From Bacteroidota bacterium (GTDB taxonomy: Bacteria; Bacteroidota; Rhodothermia; Rhodothermales; JAAAOL01), in assembly GCA_009908885.1 (NCBI GenBank), contig JAAAOL010000004.1, forward strand, positions 1-6,582: 6,582 nt of DNA, read 5' to 3'. The translations under genes were made by a program, and so were the position numbers. Below, in pieces: positions 1 through 6,350 of the stretch. The notes under the pieces are model-generated. The model was not told the origin of the DNA and ran no database searches. It saw only the letters and a list, made by a program, of their open reading frames with translations. Each line of letters begins with the position of its first letter. Within the stretch, counting starts at the first letter, position 1.

Positions 1-10
1 GAAGACGGTA

Positions 11-1498
11 TTAATTGTCGCCGCCGCCTTCGCTACTTCCGCCGCTCGTTCCGCCGCGCTCCTCGACGTTCTCGTTGTATCTACTCTGCGGATACTCCGT
101 CTCCGGCATGTCCTCTCGCAGCCCCTTCAGGGTTTCGCGCGTGTTCTCACGGCTCTTCCGCAGCAGATTGCGTTCGAACGGACGGTTGGCGCGAACCCGC
201 AGCGGATCGATGAGCTTGGCCTGGAGCAAGATGAGCAACTCCCGCTGAAAGATGGTCTTCTGGGTGATGCCCGTCAGGTAGCGGATGCCGAAGAACCACG
301 GCGGGAGGTCCTTCAGGATCGGGATGCCGCGCCGGCTGGTCGTTTCCTCCGTCGTGTAGAGCCCGCCGATGATGGTCTGCTCGCCGTTGAGCAGGAGCAC
401 CTTGGTCTCTGCCGTGCTACGATCCACGATGGGCCCGGCGGCAGATACCTGACCGCTCGAATTGTCTACGCGAACGTCCATATGGATGAAGTCGACCATC
501 GGTGCGCCGGACGAGTCGGCCACCGGCTGGCGAATGACCGTCGGGGTCACCTCGATGATGATGCCGGTCTGCACGAACTGCGTGATCGTGTTGCCCGCGA
601 AGTCACGCGTCACATACGGCAGGTCGGTGCCGATCTGGATGCGGCCCTCTTCGCCGCTCTGGACGGTCACGCTCGGCTGCGCCACCGTTTCGCCGAGGCC
701 TTCGCGCTCCAGCAGACGGAAGAGCTGCGTCAGCGTGGAGACGTCGTAGATCTCTGGAGACAGGATGTTGACGTTTTCGAGGGCGTCCGAAAGCCCCTCA
801 GCGTCCACGAAGAAGCGCGGCACCAGGCTCTGCTGGCCGCCCTGACCGCCCTGGCCGCCCTGGCCCGTGCCGCCGGTGCCCGTGCCGCCAGTGCCCGTGC
901 CGCCGGTGCCCGTGCCACCGGTGCCACCCCCGACGCCACCACCGCCGCCTGCCGCCGTCTGGCCGCCGAAGAAGACGTTCCAGTCGATGCCCACGTCGCG
1001 GCTCTTCGTCAGGTTGACCGAGAAGAGCACCGCGTTGATGTGCACCTCGCGCGTCATGATGTCGGCGGGGAGATCGAGCGGTTCTTCCTCCGCCTCTTGC
1101 ATGCCCGCCATGCCCGTTTCCTCTTCGGGCGCCTCCTCGACGATGAAGAAGCGGTCCGTCTCGCGATACGTCAGGCCGTTGTATTCCAGGACCAGCTCAA
1201 ACGCATCGAAGTACTGCGCCCCGGCCACCGTGATGCCGATGGGCATACTGCGCGACTCCGGATCGATGACCTGTTTGCCCGTCACCCGCTGGAAGATGGG
1301 ATTCAGGAACTCGACGAACTGGTCGAAGGGCGTCTCCGGCCGGAACGAGACGAGCTGATCCGGCGGGATGTACGAGCGGATCTGCCGCTCCGGAGGCCGG
1401 TCCTGGGCCTGGACGGTGAGCCCAGCCGGATAGAGCCAGACGCTTAAAATACCGAGGAGAAAGAGACAGCGTAGCACAGTTCGTAGCAGGTGGCTCAT
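11..1498 (-). CDS. pilQ: Short T4P/T2SS-type outer-membrane secretin (PilQ-like), 495 aa
   Basis: Outer-membrane pore of the pilus machine, expected to form a multimeric beta-barrel ring through which the fibre passes. Residues 1-31 look like a Sec signal peptide (basic start, hydrophobic core, cleavage near VQA|QD); no lipobox is seen. Residues 48-121 resemble an N0/STN periplasmic domain. An acidic linker (122-145) follows. The secretin core spans about 148-431: it opens with the EVHINAVLFSVN...GIDW strand, then has VAQPSVTVQSGEEGRIQIG, TGIIIEVTPTV and the C-terminal AETKVLLLNGEQTIIGGL and GIPILKDLP signatures. A Gly/Thr/Gln loop (178-222) interrupts the core. The C-terminus is charged and ends in a Gly/Ser tail. 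PilQ proteins are usually longer; no AMIN domains are visible. I chose the ATG at 1498 because the signal peptide follows directly; an in-frame GTG at 1555 would add 19 residues ahead of it. Neither has a clear Shine-Dalgarno. It is the last of the MN-OP-Q genes. Secretin family is certain; the T4P assignment rests on its neighbours. Confidence 0.9.
   Translation of the reverse strand: MSHLLRTVLRCLFLLGILSVWLYPAGLTVQAQDRPPERQIRSYIPPDQLVSFRPETPFDQFVEFLNPIFQRVTGKQVIDPESRSMPIGITVAGAQYFDAFELVLEYNGLTYRETDRFFIVEEAPEEETGMAGMQEAEEEPLDLPADIMTREVHINAVLFSVNLTKSRDVGIDWNVFFGGQTAAGGGGGVGGGTGGTGTGGTGTGGTGTGGTGQGGQGGQGGQQSLVPRFFVDAEGLSDALENVNILSPEIYDVSTLTQLFRLLEREGLGETVAQPSVTVQSGEEGRIQIGTDLPYVTRDFAGNTITQFVQTGIIIEVTPTVIRQPVADSSGAPMVDFIHMDVRVDNSSGQVSAAGPIVDRSTAETKVLLLNGEQTIIGGLYTTEETTSRRGIPILKDLPPWFFGIRYLTGITQKTIFQRELLILLQAKLIDPLRVRANRPFERNLLRKSRENTRETLKGLREDMPETEYPQSRYNENVEERGGTSGGSSEGGGDN
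836..923. repeat. In-frame tandem repeats encoding the secretin Gly-rich loop
   Basis: Three 9-base units (consensus gccgccctg on the plus strand, 836-862) are followed by four 15-base units (cccgtgccgccggtg, 864-923) that differ at only one position each or not at all. On the coding strand they give Gly-Gln-Gly and Thr-Gly-Thr-Gly-Gly type periods. Both unit lengths are multiples of three, so copy-number change would alter loop length without shifting frame. The flanking coding sequence (about 924-967) is also Gly-rich but less regular. Confidence 0.9.
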
Positions 1499-1636
1499 AA
1501 GGGTACAGAGGGTTCGTGACGCGCCGGTCGCCCGCCATCCGGGGAGGACAGGCACAGGCGTGGGCTGTGTTCGCGGTGTCAGTGGGTGTCGATGGGAGTG
1601 GCGGCCTACGGGGAGGGCCGCGAACGAGTGCGAGGG

Positions 1637-2638
1637 TCAGGGCATGTTGCGAGGAGCACGGTTGATCGTGCCGACCTGCTCTTGCTGCCGAGCGCCGGTC
1701 TGCAACTCTAGCTCGACCTGGTCGATGATGCCGCCCTTGTTGAGCCGAGCGCGGACGATGCCTTCCGCCGGGTTGACTTCCGTCAGCTGGCCCAGGTACA
1801 CGTCCTCGCCTTCGGCTACCGCACGAATCTCACCGCCCTCGTTGAAGTAGGCTTCGTCTCCGACGATGGACACGAGCTGGGCGTTTTCCACCTCGAGCAA
1901 TCCGTGCGTGTTGGGCGGAATGTTGTCCATGATGAGCGGGAAGAACGGGTTGATGTCCGGCCGTTCATCGGGCAGAACATTCTTCGGCACCGGCAGCTCA
2001 TCCGTGCTGGCCTGGGTGACCGGCAGCGCGTCTTCGCCCGTCAGGGGCGGCTGCTCCGGCGCGCTCATGCCCTCAGTACCGCCGAAATACGCGGTGACGT
2101 CCATCGTGAAGGAGACCATGACCTTCATCTGCTCCCGCCCGGTATCCTTGTCCTCCGTAATGAGGTCGATGTGGCTGAGGTCGAGGTTGCTGACCCGGTA
2201 GAAATAGCGGTTGTTTTCGAACTCCCAGATGACGCGGTAGAGTTCGGAGAAGTAGCCCCGTCCTTCGACGGCGAACTGATGGGCGCTGTAGTCGGCGGAG
2301 CCCTGCACGCCCTGATACTGGACGTCGAAGTTCTCGAAGCCGGACTTCGTGAGCTCGTTGAAATACCCGACGACGCTGGGACTGGAGAGGGAGTCGGGGA
2401 TGATCTTGTACCGCGCCCGCCAGCGCTGGACGGCATCGTCGGCCAACTCCTGGGACGCCTCGTGCTCCGAGACGAGCGAGGCGAGTTCGGTCTGCTTCAA
2501 CCGTTCCACCTTCTCGGCCTTCTCGACGCGTTCGAGTTCTTCGGGCTGCTTCATCATCGTGACGTAGACGCCCACGGCGATGACCGCCACCCAGATGAAG
2601 GCGATCACGATAATGTTATATAAGACCTTGCTGGACAT
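1637..2638 (-). CDS. PilO-PilP fusion: inner-membrane alignment-complex protein, 333 aa
   Basis: Predicted bitopic inner-membrane protein with a large periplasmic part. Residues 8-27 form one transmembrane helix after a short cytoplasmic tail. Residues 30-75 are heptad-like and charged (coiled coil). Residues 77-185 fit the PilO ferredoxin-like domain, with FAVEGRGYFSELYRVIWEF matching the family's 'v.G.Y..l..fl' element. A Pro/acidic linker (186-227) leads to a PilP-like beta domain (228-312), which opens with DINPFFPLI (PilP: DPF.P), followed by LVSIVGDEAYFNEGGEIRAV and GEDVYLGQLTEVNP (PilP: G..A...d..G..y.V..Gd.lG...g.V..I). PilO is usually near 200 residues and PilP near 175 and a lipoprotein; here the membrane helix replaces the lipid anchor. 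In known systems PilO pairs with PilN, and PilP contacts both this pair and the secretin. ATG start; the gene begins 24 bases after the upstream stop, so co-transcription is likely. No Shine-Dalgarno is seen. The domain calls are by eye and the PilP part is the less certain one. Confidence 0.8.
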   Translation of the reverse strand: MSSKVLYNIIVIAFIWVAVIAVGVYVTMMKQPEELERVEKAEKVERLKQTELASLVSEHEASQELADDAVQRWRARYKIIPDSLSSPSVVGYFNELTKSGFENFDVQYQGVQGSADYSAHQFAVEGRGYFSELYRVIWEFENNRYFYRVSNLDLSHIDLITEDKDTGREQMKVMVSFTMDVTAYFGGTEGMSAPEQPPLTGEDALPVTQASTDELPVPKNVLPDERPDINPFFPLIMDNIPPNTHGLLEVENAQLVSIVGDEAYFNEGGEIRAVAEGEDVYLGQLTEVNPAEGIVRARLNKGGIIDQVELELQTGARQQEQVGTINRAPRNMP

Positions 2639-2662
2639 GCTGGGCTGGGATCGCGTTGGGAT

Positions 2663-4513
2663 TTACGGGGACTGATTGCCGAGCGAGGCCGGCGTGACGG
2701 GCAAGCTGTCGGTGCGCGCCGTGTCGGACGCGACGGCCTGCTGGCGGAGGAACTGCGCGGCCTCCGGCAGGGCATTTTCGAGCGGCACGTCCATCTCGAA
2801 GGAATAGACGGGCCACTCGCGGATTTCAGAAAACGTCAGCGAGGAGATGTTGGCATCCAGTCGCTCGGCCAGCTCGACGACGCGCTGTCGCTCCATCGAG
2901 TTGCCGACGAGCTGCACGCTGTTGCCTCGCGGATTCCACGACTCGATCCAGATGCCCGACACCTTGTTGACCTGCCGGGAGGTCTTCTCCAGCGCTCGGC
3001 TCCACATGTCGCTGCCGCGCAGCAGGCCTTCCAGCACGTCGAGCGCGTTCATGTACTGTTCGTGGAGCCCCTGCAGACTGTCGATGCGCTGCTGGAGCGT
3101 ATTGGCATCCGTGATATGGGCCGGGACCGAGCCCGACTGGGCCTGCATCTGCTGGATGTTGCGCCGGTGCTCGGCGATTTCGCTCTCCATCTTAAAGAAC
3201 CGCGCCACGAAGAAGAGCACCGTGCAGAAGAGGACGATGTAGAGGGCGATGACGTGCCACGAGACCGGCAGGTTGAGCTTGCGCCGCAGCAGCTTCTTCG
3301 GCAGCAGGTTGACGTCCTCGAAGACGCCCTGGTAGCGCGGGTCGTCCACCAGGCGCAGCCCCACGCCGACCGCCGGGACCGTCATGCCGCTGGGGACCTC
3401 TTGCACCTCCTCACTCACGACCTGCGGCACGTAGCCGCGCAGCGACTCCACCCGGGCGTCCGGGAAGAACATCTCGAAGCTGTCGATCAGGTCGTCCTCG
3501 CGCTCCTCACTGAGCAGTAGGACGTGGTCTACGTCGCCGATGCCGTATTCGTCCTGCAACAGCAGAATACGGCTGCAAATAGTCTCGGGGGCTTCGTAGG
3601 CTGTGAGCGAGCGGAGGTTCTCGCTCTGCTGGAGGACGTTCCCTTCGATAAACAGGGCCAGCGTGTCTTCGCTACCGGCCCGGACGATGAGCGTGCTCTG
3701 GGCCTCCGCCCCTCCCGGGCTGTCCGAGAGGTTGATCGCCGCGCGACCGAGGCCGAGGTAGAGCGGCACTTCGCTGTCGAGCAGCCGGATCGACGGCATC
3801 CGTCGCCCTTCCTGCTCCCGCATCTGGCGGACGGTCTCCGCCACCGGATCGTCCACCCGGGGGAAGACCGCGAGGTAACGCTGCATGCCCTCCTCGGTGG
3901 GCGTCATCGGGAGGAAGGCCACGCACTCGTCCTTGACCGGCCCCTTGTGATGGCCCTTGAGCAGCTCCAGCAGCTGGCTGCGGCTCGTGGAGCCGGTATC
4001 GGCGTCCTTGTCTTTCCCGAGCCGAGACACCCGGCTGAACGCACTGTCATCGCGGGGCTTGCTTTTGCCCGTGTCCTGGGGAAGCAAAATCTCCTGCTGA
4101 TTCACTTCCGCCGCGCTGAGGCTGAAGGCCAGCGACGGATTCGGATACCCGGCATCGCGGCACTCGGCCAGAATATCGCCCAGTTCGAGGACGAACGTCG
4201 ACGGCCCTTCCTGCCCGCCAGGACCACTGCCCTCGCCGCCTACGTCCAGCGCGCCGAACTCGGAGCCGAGGAACATATTTTCCTCGCCGCCCCCCGTGTC
4301 GTCGCCGATCTGGAGCGTGAAGTCACTGCTGGTTTCACTTTCCTGGACGTCGGGCAGGCCGGACCCTCCACTGCCGAGCCGAGAGGTGCGTTGCCGAGAA
4401 AACCGGCGAACGACCCGAAGTCCATCCGCGTCGCTTTCGAGCAACACCGCATGCACGGCGCGGCTCGTTACCATCACCCCTAAGACGTGGTGATCTGCCC
4501 TGCGCTTTGCCAT
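2663..4513 (-). CDS. PilM-PilN fusion (GspL-like architecture), 616 aa
   Basis: Predicted to form the cytoplasmic ring and one inner-membrane arm of the pilus alignment complex. Residues 9-40 (VLGVMVTSRAVHAVLLE...) resemble the first strands of the actin-like PilM/GspL fold. Residues 272-335 resemble the second half-fold (STLIVRAGSEDTLALFIEGNVL, then a helix and DVDHVLLLSE). Low-complexity Gly/Ser/acidic inserts occupy 44-105 and about 146-180. The PilN part begins at 399 with EDVNLLPKK, like the conserved NLLP N-terminus of PilN. It is followed by a transmembrane helix (418-438), a coiled coil (440-492) and a ferredoxin-like domain (505-578) containing SGIWIESWNPRGNSVQLVG. The Pro/Ser-rich tail seems unstructured. 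GspL also joins these folds, but a nearby PilT-like motor and a following PilO-PilP gene favour T4P. The ATG at 4513 was chosen because AGGGAG lies seven bases upstream; a TTG two codons earlier is in frame but overlaps the spacer. Confidence 0.82.
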   Translation of the reverse strand: MAKRRADHHVLGVMVTSRAVHAVLLESDADGLRVVRRFSRQRTSRLGSGGSGLPDVQESETSSDFTLQIGDDTGGGEENMFLGSEFGALDVGGEGSGPGGQEGPSTFVLELGDILAECRDAGYPNPSLAFSLSAAEVNQQEILLPQDTGKSKPRDDSAFSRVSRLGKDKDADTGSTSRSQLLELLKGHHKGPVKDECVAFLPMTPTEEGMQRYLAVFPRVDDPVAETVRQMREQEGRRMPSIRLLDSEVPLYLGLGRAAINLSDSPGGAEAQSTLIVRAGSEDTLALFIEGNVLQQSENLRSLTAYEAPETICSRILLLQDEYGIGDVDHVLLLSEEREDDLIDSFEMFFPDARVESLRGYVPQVVSEEVQEVPSGMTVPAVGVGLRLVDDPRYQGVFEDVNLLPKKLLRRKLNLPVSWHVIALYIVLFCTVLFFVARFFKMESEIAEHRRNIQQMQAQSGSVPAHITDANTLQQRIDSLQGLHEQYMNALDVLEGLLRGSDMWSRALEKTSRQVNKVSGIWIESWNPRGNSVQLVGNSMERQRVVELAERLDANISSLTFSEIREWPVYSFEMDVPLENALPEAAQFLRQQAVASDTARTDSLPVTPASLGNQSP

Positions 4514-4520
4514 AACCAAA

Positions 4521-4526
4521 CTCCCT
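4521..4526 (-). promoter_or_regulatory. Ribosome binding site of the PilM-PilN gene
   Basis: The coding strand reads AGGGAG, a 7-base spacer, then ATG at 4513. This is the only clear Shine-Dalgarno-like site in the window and it decides the start of the PilM-PilN gene over the upstream TTG. Confidence 0.6.
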
Positions 4527-4560
4527 GGTGAGTGTGCCGTCAGTATCGGGACTGCCGGGC

Positions 4561-4591
4561 GTAACTTAAGGAAGAATGGTGTTCCTTAAAA
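4561..4591 (-). promoter_or_regulatory. Possible promoter with embedded palindrome ahead of PilM-PilN
   Basis: A perfect 8-base inverted repeat, TTAAGGAA (4566-4573) and TTCCTTAA (4582-4589), lies in the 150-base gap between the PilT-like and PilM-PilN genes. It is distinctly AT-rich against its surroundings. On the minus strand TTTT (4588-4591), 19 bases, then TAAGTTAC (4561-4568) loosely resembles the Bacteroidota -33 TTTG and -7 TAnnTTTG promoter, with three mismatches in total. The palindrome spans the spacer, so it could be an operator. No U-run follows on the minus strand, so a classical terminator is unlikely there. The promoter reading is weak; the palindrome itself is directly visible. 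Confidence 0.3.
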
Positions 4592-4663
4592 CTCCCCTGA
4601 ATGAAGCCTCCTTTCGGACGATCGCCCCCACCGTCGTCGCTCCGGGCGTCGCGCGCCGCAGCC

Positions 4664-5992
4664 TCACCGCATGAGCGACTGCAGGCGCCGCTTGTTGTTG
4701 GCGAAGTCCATGGCCGAGTTCGGGGTGACGAGGCGCTGCCGCACGAGGCGGTACAGATCCTGCTCCAGGGTGGTCATGCCCATCTTGCCGCCCTCCCACA
4801 TCATCTGGTAGATCTCGTTGGCGTTGTTGTTCTTGATCGCCGCGCGCGAAGACGACGTCATCCACATGACTTCCTTCGCCAGGATCCGCCCGCCGCCGAT
4901 CTTGGGCAGCAGCTTCTGCGAGACGACGCAGCGGAGCACGTCCGCCAGGCGATTGCGGATACGCTCCTGCTCGTCCGTGGGATACTCGGCGATGATCCGC
5001 TCGATGGTTTCGATGGCGGAGATGGTATGGAGCGTGGAGAAGACCTTGTGGCCCGAGTCGGTGATCTCCAGGGCCGCCGAGATGGTCTCCGGATCGCGCA
5101 TCTCCCCGCAGACGATGATGTCGGGGTCCTGACGCAGGCACTGCACCATGCCTTCTTTGAAGGTGCGGACGTCCTTGCCCACCTCGCGGTGCCGCACGAT
5201 GCACCGCTTGGGGTCGTGCATGAACTCGATCGGCTTGGCGATGACGACGACGTGCGCCGGGACGTCTTCGTTGTTGGCGTCGACGATGGCGTCGAGCGTC
5301 GTACTCTTTCCGGAGCCCGTCACGCCCGTGATGAGCGTAAGGCCGTCGCGGACGTGCCGGAACATGAACCCCTTTTCGATGGACGGGTGGAAGTCGAGGC
5401 TGCTCAGCGCGAAGACCTCGTCCGTGATCGCGCGCATGTTGAGCGCGAGGTGACCGTTGTCGAAGTAGCACGTCGCCCGGAAGCGCCGCCGCCGCCCGTC
5501 CCGCCCTTCGACGGGCAACTGGTAGGAGAAGTCGAGCGAGTACTCCTCGAACAGCACCTGCATCTGCCGCTCCTGCAACAGGTTCAGGAACAGCATGTCG
5601 AGTTCATCCTCGGTGTACTGGCCCAGTTCTTCGTACCGCCGCTTGTCGCCATCGACGCGGTACCAGAAGTATCCGTCGCACCCCATGCCGCCGGCGTCCA
5701 TGTCACTGGCACCCAGGTCCACCGTGCGTTTGGTGAAGATGCGCATGTGTTCCCGAAGCGACGCCCGGTCCTTCTCCAGCAACGCGTTCACCTGATCGGC
5801 CAGGAAGCGCACCCGGTCCTCGCCCTGAAGCGTGTCCGGGGCGGAGTCGATCACGGTCTCGACGATCGACGGCAGCGGCGGAACGATGGGCGCCCGCACG
5901 CGCGGCTGCGGCTTACGCTCCTCGGAGTCCTCTTTCTTGGACGACGGGCGCATCTGCTGCGCCAGAATTTCGGCAAGCGCTGGATTTTTCAC
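4664..5992 (-). CDS. pilT: PilT-family type IV pilus ATPase with N-terminal extension, 442 aa
   Basis: Hexameric cytoplasmic motor ATPase, by family the pilus retraction type. Residues 93-190 form the PilT N-terminal domain (GASDMDAGG...WYRVDGD, later DFSYQLP and FRATCYF). The ATPase core has Walker A GVTGSGKST (223-231), the PilT sequence HREVGKDVRTF (268-278), Walker B DPDIIVCGEMRD (289-300, E297) and the His box GHKVFSTLHT (314-323). The C-terminus AMDFANNKRRLQSLMR is PilT-like, so the protein seems complete. PilT is usually near 350 residues; the extra length is a charged, Pro-rich N-terminal extension of about 88 residues. The Asp box reads VIAKPIE (250-256) instead of the usual IEDPIE, and the AIRNL motif is AIKNN (385-389). 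The start is a GTG with only a weak GGA upstream; an ATG at codon 14 is the alternative. The short length without the larger PilB N-terminal domains, and the HREVG and His-box wording, favour PilT over PilB. Whether it retracts pili cannot be told from sequence. Confidence 0.88.
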   Translation of the reverse strand: MKNPALAEILAQQMRPSSKKEDSEERKPQPRVRAPIVPPLPSIVETVIDSAPDTLQGEDRVRFLADQVNALLEKDRASLREHMRIFTKRTVDLGASDMDAGGMGCDGYFWYRVDGDKRRYEELGQYTEDELDMLFLNLLQERQMQVLFEEYSLDFSYQLPVEGRDGRRRRFRATCYFDNGHLALNMRAITDEVFALSSLDFHPSIEKGFMFRHVRDGLTLITGVTGSGKSTTLDAIVDANNEDVPAHVVVIAKPIEFMHDPKRCIVRHREVGKDVRTFKEGMVQCLRQDPDIIVCGEMRDPETISAALEITDSGHKVFSTLHTISAIETIERIIAEYPTDEQERIRNRLADVLRCVVSQKLLPKIGGGRILAKEVMWMTSSSRAAIKNNNANEIYQMMWEGGKMGMTTLEQDLYRLVRQRLVTPNSAMDFANNKRRLQSLMR

Positions 5993-6094
5993 GGTTCCAG
6001 TAATGACAAGTGAGCGGTTGACGAACGCGGCGTCCCCGTCAGCACGCCAGCGTGAGGAAGGGTTTATTGATTAGACCGTGTCGGGCTATTCGGC

Positions 6095-6134
6095 GCACCG
6101 CCCGGTGCCTGCTGGAAGGCTGGATTCAGCAGGC
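6095..6134. repeat. Two overlapping inverted repeats (hairpin pair)
   Basis: GCACCG-CC-CGGTGC (6095-6108) is a perfect 6-base palindrome with a 2-base centre. It overlaps GCCTGCTG (6107-6114), which pairs perfectly with CAGCAGGC (6127-6134) across 12 bases. In plus-strand RNA the second stem could extend by a G-U and an A-U pair. The two stems share two bases, so they compete. Confidence 0.6.
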
Positions 6135-6167
6135 GAAACGATGAACCGACGCATCGAGGCGTAGAAG

Positions 6168-6261
6168 CGTATCGGCTCCCGCTTCCCCCGTCGCAACAAC
6201 GTCGTATAACGGAACGGTACCATAAAATATCGGGGGTAGCACCCTCGGGTGCAACGATACG
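6168..6261. repeat. Nested inverted repeats around an AT-rich centre
   Basis: The outer arms are CGTATCG (6168-6174) and CGATACG (6255-6261); the inner arms are CCCCCG (6185-6190) and CGGGGG (6231-6236). Between the inner and outer right arms sits a separate palindrome GCACCC-TC-GGGTGC (6239-6252). The enclosed centre includes GGTACC and an AT-rich run. The layout would suit a branched RNA or a small palindromic element, but the arms are short for GC-rich DNA. Confidence 0.4.
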
Positions 6262-6350
6262 ACCATCTGCGCGGCGACCCCCATTGCGTCGGGCGATATA
6301 CGGGTTCAGGTTGGTGATGTCGGGATTTCTGATGGCACACGCCGTGATTC

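Noticed and set aside
836..923. CRISPR-like array
   Set aside because: The units are contiguous 9- and 15-base repeats without spacers, inside a coding frame.
1499..1555. GTG at 1555 as start of the secretin
   Set aside because: It would put 19 unremarkable residues before a normal signal peptide that begins at the ATG at 1498.
1601..1621. Hairpin GCGGCC-N9-GGCCGC between the PilO-PilP and secretin genes as a terminator
   Set aside because: The stem is only six pairs, no T-run follows on the minus strand, and the downstream secretin belongs functionally with the upstream genes.
2663..4513. Plain GspL of a type II secretion system
   Set aside because: The fold order is shared with GspL, but the PilN-type NLLP motif, the adjacent PilT-like ATPase and the following PilO-PilP-secretin genes fit a type IV pilus better. 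A T2SS origin cannot be fully excluded.
4601..6013. Long plus-strand open frame of 470 codons opposite the PilT-like gene
   Set aside because: Its translation is low-complexity (Arg/His/Asp/Val-rich) with no family motif. It mirrors a real ATPase gene; such antisense frames are expected in GC-rich DNA. The same holds for plus-strand frames at 482-1447, 1904-2623 and 3524-4483.
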